Assembly (NCBI GenBank): GCA_903813345.2
Contig: CAIIXF020000002.1
Coordinates: 7,185,772-7,249,771 of the forward strand
Direction of reading: 5' to 3'
DNA from: Owenia fusiformis
Taxonomy: Eukaryota; Annelida; Polychaeta; Sabellida; Oweniidae
DNA length: 64,000 bases
Part shown: in pieces, positions 11,251 through 21,779 of the stretch
Numbering within the stretch: the stretch's first letter is position 1
Layout: the number at the start of each line of letters is the position of its first letter
Translations under genes and position numbers: made by a program
The notes under the pieces: model-generated
The model's database searches: none
What the model saw: only the letters and a program-made list of their open reading frames with translations
What the model was told of the DNA's origin: nothing

Positions 11251-13662
11251 ATGCCGCTATTGTTATGTATTTGCATAGCCATTGTGGAGTCTACAGGCAG
11301 CGTTGAAACTTTAAATCAGATTGCAGCTAAGTTGGGTGAATGCCCAGTCGAATGTGATTGTGAGCTGAGAACTGATCATGTGAAACGAAATACAACACGA
11401 ACATTGGTGGTCGTAAAATGCAGTCTTGGAGAAACCCCACTCGACTCGGTTTTACAAAATGTTCTAGCTAACACAACCCATTTATACGTAAATGGAGGAC
11501 ACAAGAGGGTAGGATCCATAACACCCGGGTCTTTTCAGAGGTTTATAAACTTAAAAGTACTGGAAATTGTATCCTTTGAGATCTCCAAATTATCGAACGA
11601 TACGTTTTATGGTCTTGCATCGCTGGAGACACTTATCATGAAAGACAACATGAAATTAGTAACGTTGGAAGCCTGTGTTTTCTGCCCTTTGAGAAACCTA
11701 CGGCATTTATCGCTGTGGGGCTGTCCCAGACTGTCTTTAAGGATATCTACGTCGGATGTTCCAAAAGCTCTTTGCGGCCTTAACAAAGCGACAATCGAAA
11801 CACTGATTCTTCATCGCATTAACAAAGTTGAGTACAAAGGTTCGAGTTATTTTTTACCTAGATATCTGCAATGTCTACACGGAAGTAATCTAAAATCTCT
11901 TGACTTAAGCTACAACTGGATATCGCTAATTTATGCCGGTTTGTCCAACATGCTGCCCCATCTTGAATACATCACCATTGCCCAAAACAACATTATTGGT
12001 GATTATCGAGCTGGTTTTGATATAATAAAATTCACTAAACTCAAACGTCTCATTTTGAGTTACCAGAACTTTTATTGGGATACATTTAATGATGGCGACC
12101 CGAATACCGAAGGGGACCACCCTGTTTTCAGAGAACAACGTGAGAAAAGTATTAATACAACTGACTTAGATATATCTAAAATTGGACGTACTCTTGATGA
12201 AGCAATTGCTAAGGGGGATAAAGTAAACTCCGACAATACTGTAAAGGACTTTGCCATCGACCCGTACTGCTCTCCATTCAGTTTTCCATTGCCAAAAGAT
12301 CTGGTCGAGATAAAAATAGATAACTTTCGACCTGGTCTTGAAATTCAACGAGGAATTTGTTTTGCTGAAAATTCTTTGAGAAAACTAAATGTCGCCAATG
12401 CAAACATTCCGATATTCAGAGGCCCTGTAAAAGGATTCAATCAATTGGAGGAGTTGGACATGCGCCACAATCTGATTGGTGTTCGTGAGGATATAGCCAG
12501 AGACGCATTTTACTTCCTACCGTCTCTTCGTGTTTTGTTACTCGGCAATAACAATCTAGGTAGATGTTTATCCAACGACACAGATGGACTAACATTTTCT
12601 CAACTCCCAAAACTTGAAGAGCTTGATCTCAGTAGCAATAATATTATATCTCTTCCATCTGATATGTTTAAAAGTCTTGCTAACTTGAGAAAGCTCAACA
12701 TTAGTGGAAATAAAATAGTATCATTTCATGTGAACTTTAATCACAACCCTTGGATGATAGTTTTTGATTTATCAAATAATGAATTACGCAGCTTGTCAGC
12801 AGGGAACCGTGAGACGTTTGATTCACTTTTTAACAAACACGGGGAACTATTTCACGTCGACTTAACCGATAACAACTTTATGTGCAGCTGCAAATCTGAA
12901 AGTAGTGAATATTTAAAATGGTTCAAAGAAACAAAACCGTTTTTGAAAAGTTATGACGAATACGAATGCTTCTTTTCGGAAGATGACGCCACCTATCGAA
13001 TCTCCAATCTCGACACTAACCATTATAGGACTATTTGCGATTATGCAAATATATTAATCGCAAAGTTGGTAGCTGGATTTGTATCTTTGGGTATTGTTAT
13101 CGCCATAACAACGAAGCTGATTCACTTTTATAGATGGCGTATACGTTACTGGAACTTTGCATTCAAACAACTTTGGAAGCGATATAGGTACAAAAGATAT
13201 ATCGAGGGACATGAAATCAAATATGACGCCTTTGTGTCTTTTCAAAATGATGATTTGAATTGGATACGTAATGAACTTTGCAAAAATATTGAAGATACTG
13301 GTGACTTTAAATTGTGTATTCACCACAGGGACTTTGTAGTTGGTGAATTTATTTTAGACAATATTGTAAATGCCATCCAGAGTAGCCGGCAAACAATCAT
13401 TGTCGTTTCAGAAAAATACCTTAATAGCAATTATACTCATTTCGAACTCCAGATGGCATACTCTATGATGATTGACAAAGGCGTTGATATCATTATAGCA
13501 GTAGTGTTAGATCCTATTGAGGGTCTTTTACGACATCCAAATATGACGTCCACTTTGAAGCGGCTTCTAATGCAGAAGACTTATATTCAATGGGAAACGC
13601 ATGATTTTTGGGAAAGATTGAAACTTAAACTTAATGACAAGAATAGATCATTTGATATATGA
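11251..13662 (+). CDS. Toll-like receptor (LRR ectodomain, TM, TIR)
   Basis: From the ATG at 11251 the protein is 803 residues. The longer open frame starts with TTG and runs through a splice acceptor (CATTTCAG ending 11228), so the 11251 ATG, followed by a short hydrophobic signal peptide (MPLLLCICIAIVES), is the better start. Order: signal peptide; Cys-rich N-cap with CPVECDC; leucine-rich repeats to about residue 540; a single C-terminal LRR cap starting CSCKSES near 545; transmembrane helix at about 599-623; TIR domain from about 656 (YDAFVSF) with a box-3-like FW near the end. Family knowledge: such receptors dimerise on ligand and recruit TIR adaptors such as MyD88. Odd point: the BB loop reads RDFVVGEF, with Val at residue 697 where most TLRs have Pro. 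A truncated paralogue follows 2.2 kb downstream in the same orientation, so this is a small tandem family. The ligand cannot be inferred. Confidence 0.92.
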   Translation: MPLLLCICIAIVESTGSVETLNQIAAKLGECPVECDCELRTDHVKRNTTRTLVVVKCSLGETPLDSVLQNVLANTTHLYVNGGHKRVGSITPGSFQRFINLKVLEIVSFEISKLSNDTFYGLASLETLIMKDNMKLVTLEACVFCPLRNLRHLSLWGCPRLSLRISTSDVPKALCGLNKATIETLILHRINKVEYKGSSYFLPRYLQCLHGSNLKSLDLSYNWISLIYAGLSNMLPHLEYITIAQNNIIGDYRAGFDIIKFTKLKRLILSYQNFYWDTFNDGDPNTEGDHPVFREQREKSINTTDLDISKIGRTLDEAIAKGDKVNSDNTVKDFAIDPYCSPFSFPLPKDLVEIKIDNFRPGLEIQRGICFAENSLRKLNVANANIPIFRGPVKGFNQLEELDMRHNLIGVREDIARDAFYFLPSLRVLLLGNNNLGRCLSNDTDGLTFSQLPKLEELDLSSNNIISLPSDMFKSLANLRKLNISGNKIVSFHVNFNHNPWMIVFDLSNNELRSLSAGNRETFDSLFNKHGELFHVDLTDNNFMCSCKSESSEYLKWFKETKPFLKSYDEYECFFSEDDATYRISNLDTNHYRTICDYANILIAKLVAGFVSLGIVIAITTKLIHFYRWRIRYWNFAFKQLWKRYRYKRYIEGHEIKYDAFVSFQNDDLNWIRNELCKNIEDTGDFKLCIHHRDFVVGEFILDNIVNAIQSSRQTIIVVSEKYLNSNYTHFELQMAYSMMIDKGVDIIIAVVLDPIEGLLRHPNMTSTLKRLLMQKTYIQWETHDFWERLKLKLNDKNRSFDI

Positions 13663-14650
13663 TGATCTAATATGTCTTGCTTTGTATCCTCCATAATACT
13701 GGTTAAAACAACGATGTCGATATGTTGGTGATGCATAATTTGTTGAATGTTTCGCTAGAGAGTGCCCATAGGTGTTACCTTTTAAAAGACAGACATTGAC
13801 GAAGCATAGTTATTTTTGGGGTTAATTTAGGTTTTAATGTCCGATATTTTGTATCCTCCAAACATTAAGATTTCAGCTATGCACAAATACGATTTCAAAT
13901 AATTATTTTGGGAAAGAAACTAATCCAATGTAGTATTTAAATTATTATTCTATAAATCCTCAATTATATCTAGTTTCTTAGTAAATTGAATGTATTGACC
14001 GTTTGTTGGAGGATACAAATCATATGGACATAATATGTTCAATTAACGTAAAATTGCACATGAATGTAATTAAAGTTAGAAGATATATTGTAAAAATGTT
14101 ACTCTACGAGCGATTTAATCTCAAAACAAGTAAATCTCTTAAAATTTATAATGTAGTGTTCGTCCCTATTCTACAGAATGCAGAATATAGCTAGCTAATA
14201 CACCGAACGAAATCCCAAAATACAGCGCTACATTATTTAACATACCTTTGGTTACTTGGTGTTTTGTAAAATGAAACAAAATTGAATATAATTTACCTGT
14301 TTCACAGGGAAATATCACGCGATCTATTATTAACGTGTCATTGTCGGAGATTTGGGAAGTATAGTATCTACTGTTTCTTTGATTACCACTTAAATGAAAT
14401 CAGCTTCATTACTTCCTGTTTAAATAACTAAAACGCTCATTAACGAGAGAGTATATACCGGATTACCATGTCACTGTTATTTGTAGTCTGAGAAATGATA
14501 GAATGTTCTGAAAGACCTTCCTATCGATACTACGTGAAATGTAACATGTTTCAATATAAATGAAAAATGTGTCATATGGTGTATTACTACAATTAATATA
14601 CATGATAAGCATTTCGTGGCATATAAAAATGCACTGACATACCCTCTATG
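13663..14650. other. TLR 3' flank, no further gene
   Basis: AT-rich sequence. GGTTAAAACAACG and several GGATACAAA-type words occur, but there is no domain-bearing frame. A 63-codon ORF at 14003-14194 has no recognisable features. Confidence 0.45.
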
Positions 14651-14654
14651 TTAC

Positions 14655-14735
14655 ATTGAATTGAATTGCATTGCATTGAATTGAATTGCATTGAATTGAT
14701 TTGCGTTGCATTGCATTAAATTGAATTGCATTGAT
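14655..14735. repeat. ATTGA/ATTGC simple repeat
   Basis: About 80 bp of alternating pentamers of the type TTGAA and TTGCA. Confidence 0.85.
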
Positions 14736-14997
14736 GTACTGAAGAGCACTTAAAATATTCTATACATGATTAAAGCTTTATAGTTTGCCAAAACGCCATC
14801 TCTGTATTAAACTAGGTATTTAAACGACAAAAATATATTCTCTGATCATTGCAAAGAAGGAAGTTGCCATTGCCAAACTATTAGAGAGGGGAGTACCTCA
14901 AATATAAAATTTCCCTATTTTTGTTCCACCTTTTTTAAACGATACGATACGTTTGGATACTTCATCAAGATTCAAGACTAACATAAATTTATAATCT

Positions 14998-15258
14998 GCA
15001 AAGAAACCCCCTGGATGAACATTATATCAGCTGATATTCCTCTTTAAAGGTGGTGGATCGTAAAAATCTATAAGTGGGATTCCCTTTATTGAAGCTTCGA
15101 ACTGAATTTACACTTCTTAATGCTGAAATTGATAGTTTATCCATACATTTTAAGAAAATAGGTATGTCAAAGAAGATGTTAAGCCAAATGTTGCCCCCGG
15201 CCGATAGCTCAGAAAAAGTAAAAAAATCTCACTAGTCCTTATTGCCCCTTTAATTTAT
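14998..15258. repeat. Dispersed repeat, family D (copy 1)
   Basis: Shares an ordered set of words with 62983-63220: AAAGAAACC..CC, CAGCTGATATTCCT, TCCATACATTTTA, AAAATAGGT, ACAAAGAAGAT and a terminal CC-TTTAATTTA. No coding potential. It is probably a non-autonomous element of about 250 bp. Confidence 0.6.
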
Positions 15259-15884
15259 TGTGAGTATAGTAATGTTTTGTACTCACGAACTCGGTTAATG
15301 CACGGCGCATTTGAAATAACAGAAACCATATTTTCTATTGATTATTACTAGGAAGTTATTTTAAAGAGAAATGACATCATGTGTTATTTCATGGGTGAGT
15401 AGCTTATATATAAATATAAGAGAGGTACATGTAACTAAAGCAAAAGTATATTTTCATGATGATGGCCTTCAGGTAAGGTATTTCATTGCTTTATAAATAT
15501 GCACAATATTTTGATAGACAATAAATTTGTTCATATCTTAAATTCATTTGTAGGATCGCCAATCGCCTCCTTGGCATTTTATGATATATGAATGCTAGAA
15601 TAATTCATTATCATATTTGTGCAGGCACAGTTAGACCATTTTAGATCATCGGTGCCGTTCTTTGAATTGTTGGAAAATGTTATCTGTACAAGTCAAGATA
15701 AGATAGCCTCAGTGCAAGAAAGCACTTTTTCGTTACGCGAACGGGCAAAGAGGTTAAATGGTTAATGCCTTCACTTGAAAACCGCCAAGATTCGAATAAT
15801 GAAAGACATTTGACTTCTCTGTTTTGATTTTGTAAACTAAGACATAGGTATTTTAATTTTTTCAGAAAATCTCCACAGGCTTCC

Positions 15885-16100
15885 ATGGCAACGTTTCTGA
15901 TATGCATTCTCATTCTGATATCATTTGGAGAGACTTCAGCAGACAGTTTAAATCACGATGCTGCCATTCTGCATGAGTGCCCAACCGACTGTGAGTGTAC
16001 GCTGGAAATGAATCGCGCGGAACAAAGTACACGACCGTTCTTGATTGTGAAATGCAACCTCGGACACAAGTCTCTTCAATCGCTGCTACATAGGGATCCC
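15885..16100 (+). pseudogene. Truncated Toll-like receptor paralogue (N-terminus only)
   Basis: The frame from the ATG at 15885 matches the N-terminus of the intact TLR at 11251: hydrophobic signal peptide (MATFLICILILISF), then CPTDCECTLE against CPVECDCELR, and LIVKCNLG against VVVKCSLG. Homology stops after roughly 70 codons, near 16095-16105. There the sequence switches to GATGCACCGATATAATCG-type repeat DNA and the frame ends at 16154. No LRR, TM or TIR coding sequence from this copy appears downstream in the window. A splice acceptor (TTTTTTCAG ending at about 15865, or CACAG at 15878) lies just upstream, as in the intact gene. It is most likely a tandem duplicate truncated by a transposon insertion or deletion, unable to encode a receptor. 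Confidence 0.75.
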
Positions 16101-16260
16101 ACGATTGCTCGATGCACCGATATAATCGCTAGAAATCACCTCCGATTCGATTAATCGATACGGATCCTCTATTTTCGATATTATCGATAATCGTTTTTCA
16201 AATCAACTTACCCGTTAAGTAAGTAAAATAGCTCTATTAAACCAAAATTGACACAGCAAA
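16101..16260. mobile_element. Possible hAT-like element end
   Basis: GATGCACCGATATAATCG, CGATTCGATTAATCGAT and TCGATATTATCGATAATCG directly abut the TLR fragment. GATGCACCGAT-type ends are familiar from animal hAT elements. I cannot find the partner end, so the call is tentative. Confidence 0.3.
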
Positions 16261-16750
16261 ACTACGGGAAAAATTAAAGATATTTTGAAGAGCTAACATG
16301 ACACGCCACATATTTTCGTGATTCAAACCAAACGTGAACTTTTTAGCAATAAACGGATTTTCAATATTTTTTCGAACATTTGTGATTTTAGATGCCCTAC
16401 GTGTATGTGCATTTCCACACCAAATTTTATACCATTAATTATCTTAATACGTGATTAATGCAATAGGGCCTTAGACGTATCTTTATTGTCGCGCCGGGAC
16501 GTTTCCAAGGAGTACCCTGTATGCAAACTTCAGGAAAGGCCAGAGACGATATAAGGGATCTTGGAGATGTTATACACGGGTGCCGACCTGGTTTGGTGGT
16601 ACGGCAGTTACCTTTCAAAGATGGCAATATAACAACAATGGTATACAGGGATTTTATAATCTATTCCAACGTAAAATAATAGTACAAATAACTTCAAAAT
16701 GTCTATATAGAACTGGAATGTCTCTGTAATTGTTCACTTCAGCTTCTTCC
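16261..16750. other. No gene seen
   Basis: Between the broken TLR copy and the CTCGGAG-rich block. Open frames up to 62 codons only, with no recognisable motif. Confidence 0.4.
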
Positions 16751-18010
16751 AGTCTTCTCTCTCTTCTAATAACACCTTCTTGAATAATTGTAAAAGGAGG
16801 AGGATCTGCTCCTATGAACTATCTTCACCCTCTAGGAGGTCCTTCTGCTCTAGGTATCGTCTCGTCTATATCACTGTTGCAATGTGATATCTATGGAGGA
16901 GGAACCACTCGGGAATGTCAATCAATACTCTGAGATTAGACCCAAGTTATAAATGCTCCAACTAATATGCACCACAATGTCCCTCAGAGTCGTCTCACCT
17001 CGGAGGAATCAGGGCTCCAGGAGTATCGCGGTTCTGGAAGTGTAACCTCGTCTCTGGGAGTTCTCTTATCTCTATTAAACTGTCTCGTGGAAGGGGTCCA
17101 GGCTCCGGGAGTATCTTCTGCTCGGGGAGTCGCCACTTCACAGGAGAAACCTCTTCTTTTGTACGAGACCCTAGCTATTGGAGTGCCTTCCACTCCAGGA
17201 GTTGTCTCGTCTCAGGGGAAACCTCTGCTCCTGAACGCAACCCTGGCTATTGGGAGTACCTTCCGCACCGGGAGTCTTCTCGTCTCTATAGTAACCTCGT
17301 CACCACAGTAATCTCTTCTCAACCTCTACTCACACTGTCTCTTGGAAGGAGTCCAGGCTCTGGAGTAACTTCTGCTCAAGGAGTCACCACTTCACAAGAG
17401 AGACCACTACAACTTCTACAGAGAAATAACAACTCTGAAATGTCAATCAAATGGTGAGATTAGACCAGAGCTGCCACTTCTCTATCGTGGAGTACCTTAG
17501 TTCCGGTAGAGTAACCTTGGCTCCAATGGGAGTAAACCTTGCAACCCAGGGATACTTTGGGTCCGGTAGTGTAACCTCAGTACCTAGCTTCTGGAGGAGT
17601 CAAATCACCTCGGAGGATGCGTCAAGTTAAGCAACTTGTATCAATTTCGGATCATCAATAACTCGGAGGAGGAGAAGGAGCAACTCACGAATATCGATCA
17701 TTAGACTGAGATTAGTCGGAGCTGTATCCTCAACCCTCGGAGCAAATTCCACTCTAGAATCGATGGAGGAGTAAGCACTCGGAGCTGGCAAACCTCGGAG
17801 CAGATACAACTCTAGAATATCAATCACAACTGAGATTAGACAGAGCTGTAACTACTCGGAACAAATATAACTCGGAGGAGATATAACACTTATAATAATT
17901 GGAGGAGTAATCACTCGGAGCAGTGAGTCCTCGGAGCAGATATGGCTCTCGAATATCAATCAAACTGAGATTAGACAAGAGCCTTAATTACTCGGAGGAG
18001 GAATTACTTC
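16750..18010. repeat. CTCGGAG/CTCCGGGAG-rich degenerate repeat block
   Basis: A 1.2-kb region dense in CTCGGAGGAG, CTCGGAGCAG and CTCCGGGAGTA-like words. A longer marker (AATATCAATCAAACTGAGAT and variants) recurs at about 16915, 17438, 17690, 17815 and 17952. The last three are spaced about 126-137 bp apart, so this is a decayed tandem repeat with a long unit. The ORFs through it (at most 114 codons) are low-complexity and opposed on both strands. I do not regard them as genes. Confidence 0.65.
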
Positions 18011-18016
18011 TTAAAA

Positions 18017-18040
18017 TGACGTCACTTCCGTAAAAATAAA
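18017..18040 (+). promoter_or_regulatory. CRE/ETS-like promoter motifs
   Basis: TGACGTCA (18018-18025 or so), directly followed by CTTCCG, lies 20 bp before a short ORF beginning ATGGCC. A consensus CRE next to an ETS core and ATGGC/YY1-like words is a common animal promoter configuration. Function is inferred. Confidence 0.4.
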
Positions 18041-18041
18041 G

Positions 18042-18179
18042 ATGGCCGACCGCTGGGAATTCTGGGAAGAAGAAATCAAAATGGCGGACAGCAATATGGC
18101 GTCAAACTCAATAATCAAATTGCCAACTCACCCAAAACCATCTGCTCTATATATATTTGTAGTCACCTTAGTCGGATAA
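18042..18179 (+). CDS. Candidate 45-residue ORF after CRE/ETS motif
   Basis: Starts MADRWEFWEEEIKMADSN, contains three in-frame ATGs in ATGGC contexts, and stops at TAA 18177-18179. No family recognised. It may be the first exon of a gene, a promoter fragment captured by a repeat, or chance. No convincing donor or downstream exon was found before the foldback element at 18494. Confidence 0.25.
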   Translation: MADRWEFWEEEIKMADSNMASNSIIKLPTHPKPSALYIFVVTLVG

Positions 18180-19149
18180 ACCAGTTCATTGTTGAGAACT
18201 TTTTATAGAGGATTACTAGTCAATCTTTAGGTTTTAGCATTGCTTATAGAGTATAGCTATACTGTCTCAAGGCAATGGGTGAAATCTCAAGAAAATAGCC
18301 TTAGTCAATTTTGCATAATAAAAAAGCCGGTTATTAAAATCAAGTTTTAGCATAATATTGGAACGCGTTTTGATATCATGATGGAAATAATCCTCACATG
18401 ATTAGGTAAACTGTGAAATATCGTGTTCACTGAAATAGTATTCTAGTATTACAGAGAGCATCAATCAAGGCACTTTTTAGTTATGTCCTTAATGGTACGT
18501 TCACACCAACGGCGCTTTGATGGCGCTTTAAAGCGGCTTGTAAAGCGGCACCAAAGCGTAACAAAGCTTAATTAAAGCGTCGGGGTCGTAATAGGTCGTA
18601 AAAAAACTCGGAGTAAAGAGCGCTAAAAAAATTAAACTGTTTAAGCGTTCGCACCAACGGCGCTTTGATGGCGCTTTAAAGCGGATTGTAAAGCGGCACC
18701 AAAGCGTAACAAAGCTTGATTAAAGCGTCGGGATCGTAATAGGTCGTAGAAAAGTTCGGAGTAAAGCGGGATATTCGGCAAGAGCGCCAAAAAATGTTAA
18801 ACTGTTTAAAAATTTTGGGCGCTCTGTTACGAATTGATTGAAGCGCCGAGAGCGTATCAAAGCTTAACAAACCGTAACAAAGCTCAACAAAGCTTGACTC
18901 AAAGCGTAGGAAAGCTTAACACAGCTTGGTTCAAAGCGGGGACCCCAGTCTATTCACGGTCTGTTACCACTTGACACGCTTCGTTAAGATGTCCCAAGAT
19001 TTGCTACGATCTGGCATGAAGATCTGACACGAGGTCAGACGCTTTCATCAATATCTGACACTCTTTGTTACACTTTCCTGAGGGACTCTCAAGCTTTCCA
19101 ACGAATTGAGACGCTTTAATCAAGGATTGAAACGCTTTGCTAGGCTTTG

Positions 19150-19263
19150 TTACGCTTGAAAGTTTTCACACGCTATATCACGCCGTGCGACAAACGTCAT
19201 GTCTTCTTCAGATAGGTCATGCTCTAGTCCATCTGGAATTTCTGGATCTCGTTGTTCTGCCAT
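19150..19263 (-). CDS. Mini-ORF in the core of the foldback element
   Basis: On the minus strand an ATG at 19263 opens a 37-codon acidic frame (MAEQRDPEIPDGLEHDLSEE at its start) that ends with TAA inside the AAGCGTAAC repeats. It is the only non-repetitive coding-like sequence in the element. TATATAAA lies 48 bp upstream. Not recognised as any family. It could be the 5' end of a captured host gene or of the element's lost transposase. Confidence 0.25.
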   Translation of the reverse strand: MAEQRDPEIPDGLEHDLSEEDMTFVARRDIACENFQA

Positions 19264-19310
19264 CGTGTTCTCGAGTCAAAGATGCAATGGTTTTATGGAT
19301 CTACTGCATC

Positions 19311-19318
19311 TTTATATA
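19311..19318 (-). promoter_or_regulatory. TATA box-like site before mini-ORF
   Basis: TATATAAA on the minus strand, 48 bp upstream of the ATG at 19263, a plausible spacing for a core promoter with a short leader. No function is shown. Confidence 0.3.
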
Positions 19319-20017
19319 GTCATTGGATCAAAAGCGGCATGGAATCGGCGATCTCGACATTTTCCAATGCGTGACAGAGCTAAACAGAGCGTAACAATGC
19401 ACAACAGAGTTTTGCAATCGTATCAGAGCCTGATTTAAAGCGTCATAATCGCATCAAAGCGTAATAATGCCTATCAAAGCTTTTCAAAGCGTGATTTCAA
19501 GCGTAACAAAGCCTGATCAAAGCGGGATCAAAGCGTGAGGAACCTTTTAGAGCTATGTTAAGCTTTCCTACGCTTTGGATCAAGTTTTTCTGAGCTTTGT
19601 TACGGTTTGTTAAGCTTTGATACGCTCTCGGCGCTTAATCGATTCGTAACAGAGTTTAACATTTTTTGGCGCTCTTGCCGAATATCCCGTTTTACTCTGA
19701 GCTTTTCTACGACCTATTACGACCCCGACGCTTTAATTAAACTTTGTTACGCTTTGGTGCCGCTTTACAAGCCGCTTTAAAGCGCCATCAAAGCGCCGTT
19801 GGTATGAAGAAAAATGACAAAAATGACGGCGCTTTGCTCGCCGATTTAAAGCGTGGCATACGCCGTTGGTGTGAACGTACCTTAAATAAATAAATGTTTT
19901 TAAGAAATATACACTTTTGATATTACGTATAACTTTTTGTACAAGGGAGCAATAAAACCATTCCTGTTTTTATATAGATAACCTAAAAATGCTTGTATTT
20001 TGGTCAGTTATTTGCTG

Positions 20018-20690
20018 AGGAGAGTGTGCTATCCTATTATGTCACTAGAGTGACATATCAGTTATTATTCCATAGTTAGCATGATATTCATAGGATAACA
20101 TGTGAAAATAAAAACGGTATTTTTGTAATCAGTGGTAAAATATGATATTTTTGACAAATTTTCACTTAACCATAGCATACGGTTTTTTAGCCATGACATA
20201 CGACGTCGTATGCGATGGTTTATGGATTTTTGCTACTTCAGACTCAAAACGAGGCTAAGTGTCAACATCGCCGGATCGTTTGGAAAATTCGAATTAAATG
20301 ACTTAATTTCCGACGATTGTGATGATGACTTTAACTATGGAATAAAAAGAACATCCTATGATTTACTCGTGATATGATCTTAATCCACTCATGGTTATTG
20401 ATATCTGCACTCTCTCGTTACGCTCGCTCGTGCAGATATCATATCCATTCGTGGATAAAAATCATATCACTCATAAATCATAGGATATCCTCTATTTATT
20501 CGGAACAGTGCAGTCTACTGCCTGCTTAGAATATCCTACTCTTTTAATCAATGCAGTCCACTGCTTGAATATTATTCACTCATTACCATTGTGACATAGT
20601 AAGGTACTGTCATTCAAGAGGTAGTCCATTGCTGGTGAAGATTCAATTACTTATAATTACCTCACATATCATAGTGCTCCCCTCTTTTAG
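20018..20690. mobile_element. Nested inverted-repeat element
   Basis: Core arms 20341-20410 and 20430-20500 are reverse complements (TCCTATGATTTACTCGTGATATG against its complement, GATATCTGCAC against GTGCAGATATC) around a 19-bp loop CTCTCGTTACGCTCGCTC. Outer ends near 20018 (GAGGAGAGTGTGCTATCC) and 20690 (complement of GAGGGGAGCACTATGATATG) are imperfectly inverted. An 18-bp palindrome, ATGTCACTAGAGTGACAT, lies at 20039-20056. Boundaries are approximate. Confidence 0.6.
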
Positions 20691-21232
20691 CCAAATTCAA
20701 CCAACTGAATGAGTTATATACACAATAAATTAACTTGTAGTTAAGCCCAGAGTCCCATCTATTTTTATGTAGTGATTTTGACATCGGCCCTTTCAATTAT
20801 AAAACTAGGTCAGGTCATTACAATTACATACACGAGTTCACTCATACAGTTCCCTTTGCTTTGGGCATTTTATTAGCAAATGTCGTTTTCCAGCCTACTG
20901 ATTGTGACTTACAGTATATTTACAATAAAGTTGAGCTGGATTTCTTAATATGAACATTGGTATAATCAGCCAGTGAACTGTGATAATATCAAAAAAATAT
21001 TCATACACAAAAATGACGCCTGTCAATATCTGAACTAGGTCATACTTACTACAACAGAGTGTCTTAAAATATTTCACACAACTATAAGCATATACCTGGT
21101 TTTAATAGTTTTTAAAGCCACACATAGACATTTTACCTATATTTTAAAACCCCCCAAAAAGTAATAAATATGACACTGTGCTATAAAAAATGAGATAGAA
21201 AATATTGTGGCTCAGAAATAAAGAAAACATGA

Positions 21233-21306
21233 TGTGCCACGGCCGGGATTCGAACCTGCAAAATCAAGGTTGCAAGACTAATTCCCTAACCACTCTGCCA
21301 CAGCCC
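21233..21306 (-). repeat. tRNA-derived SINE (tRNA-like head)
   Basis: The minus strand contains an A-box-like TGGCAGAGTGGTTA (21287-21300) and a canonical B box GGTTCGAATCC (21246-21256) at tRNA spacing. The acceptor and anticodon stems do not pair properly, so I read it as a tRNA-derived SINE promoter or a dead tRNA rather than a functional tRNA. Confidence 0.65.
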
Positions 21307-21779
21307 AAGCTAAACTTTAAAGATGCATTTTTATTATTGATTCTAAATTTCAGAAAAATGTTTTTCCTCTACACCACAATTATTAAATAGTAGTCAATAA
21401 TCATGGTAATAATATTACAATACATATCTGAGTAAATATTCTAAGCCAAATTCAGAATCAATGCTGTTAATCCAGTTTTCATTTTGAGAATCTACTTCCT
21501 GTCATGACTGTCAAAAAAACATGGCTTCCAAAACAAAATTCTTGCTTCCAATTTTCAAAATGATATATATTCATGGATCAGCTAATTTTGGCACCTGAAG
21601 CCATCCTAATAGAAAGGTAAGACTATTTTCTTGAAAAGTATTTCTTGAAATCCCCAATTTCGGCCTCTGAAGTGTAAGAAAGTCACTTTAACTCTATTGC
21701 TTATATTTAGAGTTATACTTTAACTATAGGGTATTTCAAATTATAGAAACGTATACCTGGTGTTACAAAAATAGGTTAG

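Larger units (their letters stand above)
18494..19881. mobile_element. Foldback element with AAAGCG-type subterminal repeats
   Basis: Ends GGTACGTTCACACCAACGGC and the exact complement at 19862-19881, continuing as long inverted arms (GGCGCTTTGATGGCGCTTTA, GTCGTAATAGGTCGTA and complements). The element is 1388 bp, flanked by TTAAT and TTAAA, so a TTAA target duplication is possible. The left arm holds a 148-bp tandem duplication (ACCAACGGCGCTTTGATGG at 18505 and 18653). The arms are made of short direct repeats of AAAGCGTAAC/AAAGCTTGAT type in opposite orientation on the two sides. The middle (about 19150-19330) is not repetitive. No transposase. Confidence 0.8.

Noticed and set aside
16967-17311. 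114-codon ORF in the CTCGGAG-rich block
   Set aside because: Low-complexity translation of a degenerate repeat, with an equally long ORF on the opposite strand.
21241-21306. A functional tRNA gene on the minus strand
   Set aside because: The A and B boxes are good, but the acceptor and anticodon stems do not pair, and no anticodon loop can be assigned without mismatches. A tRNA-derived SINE or dead tRNA fits better.
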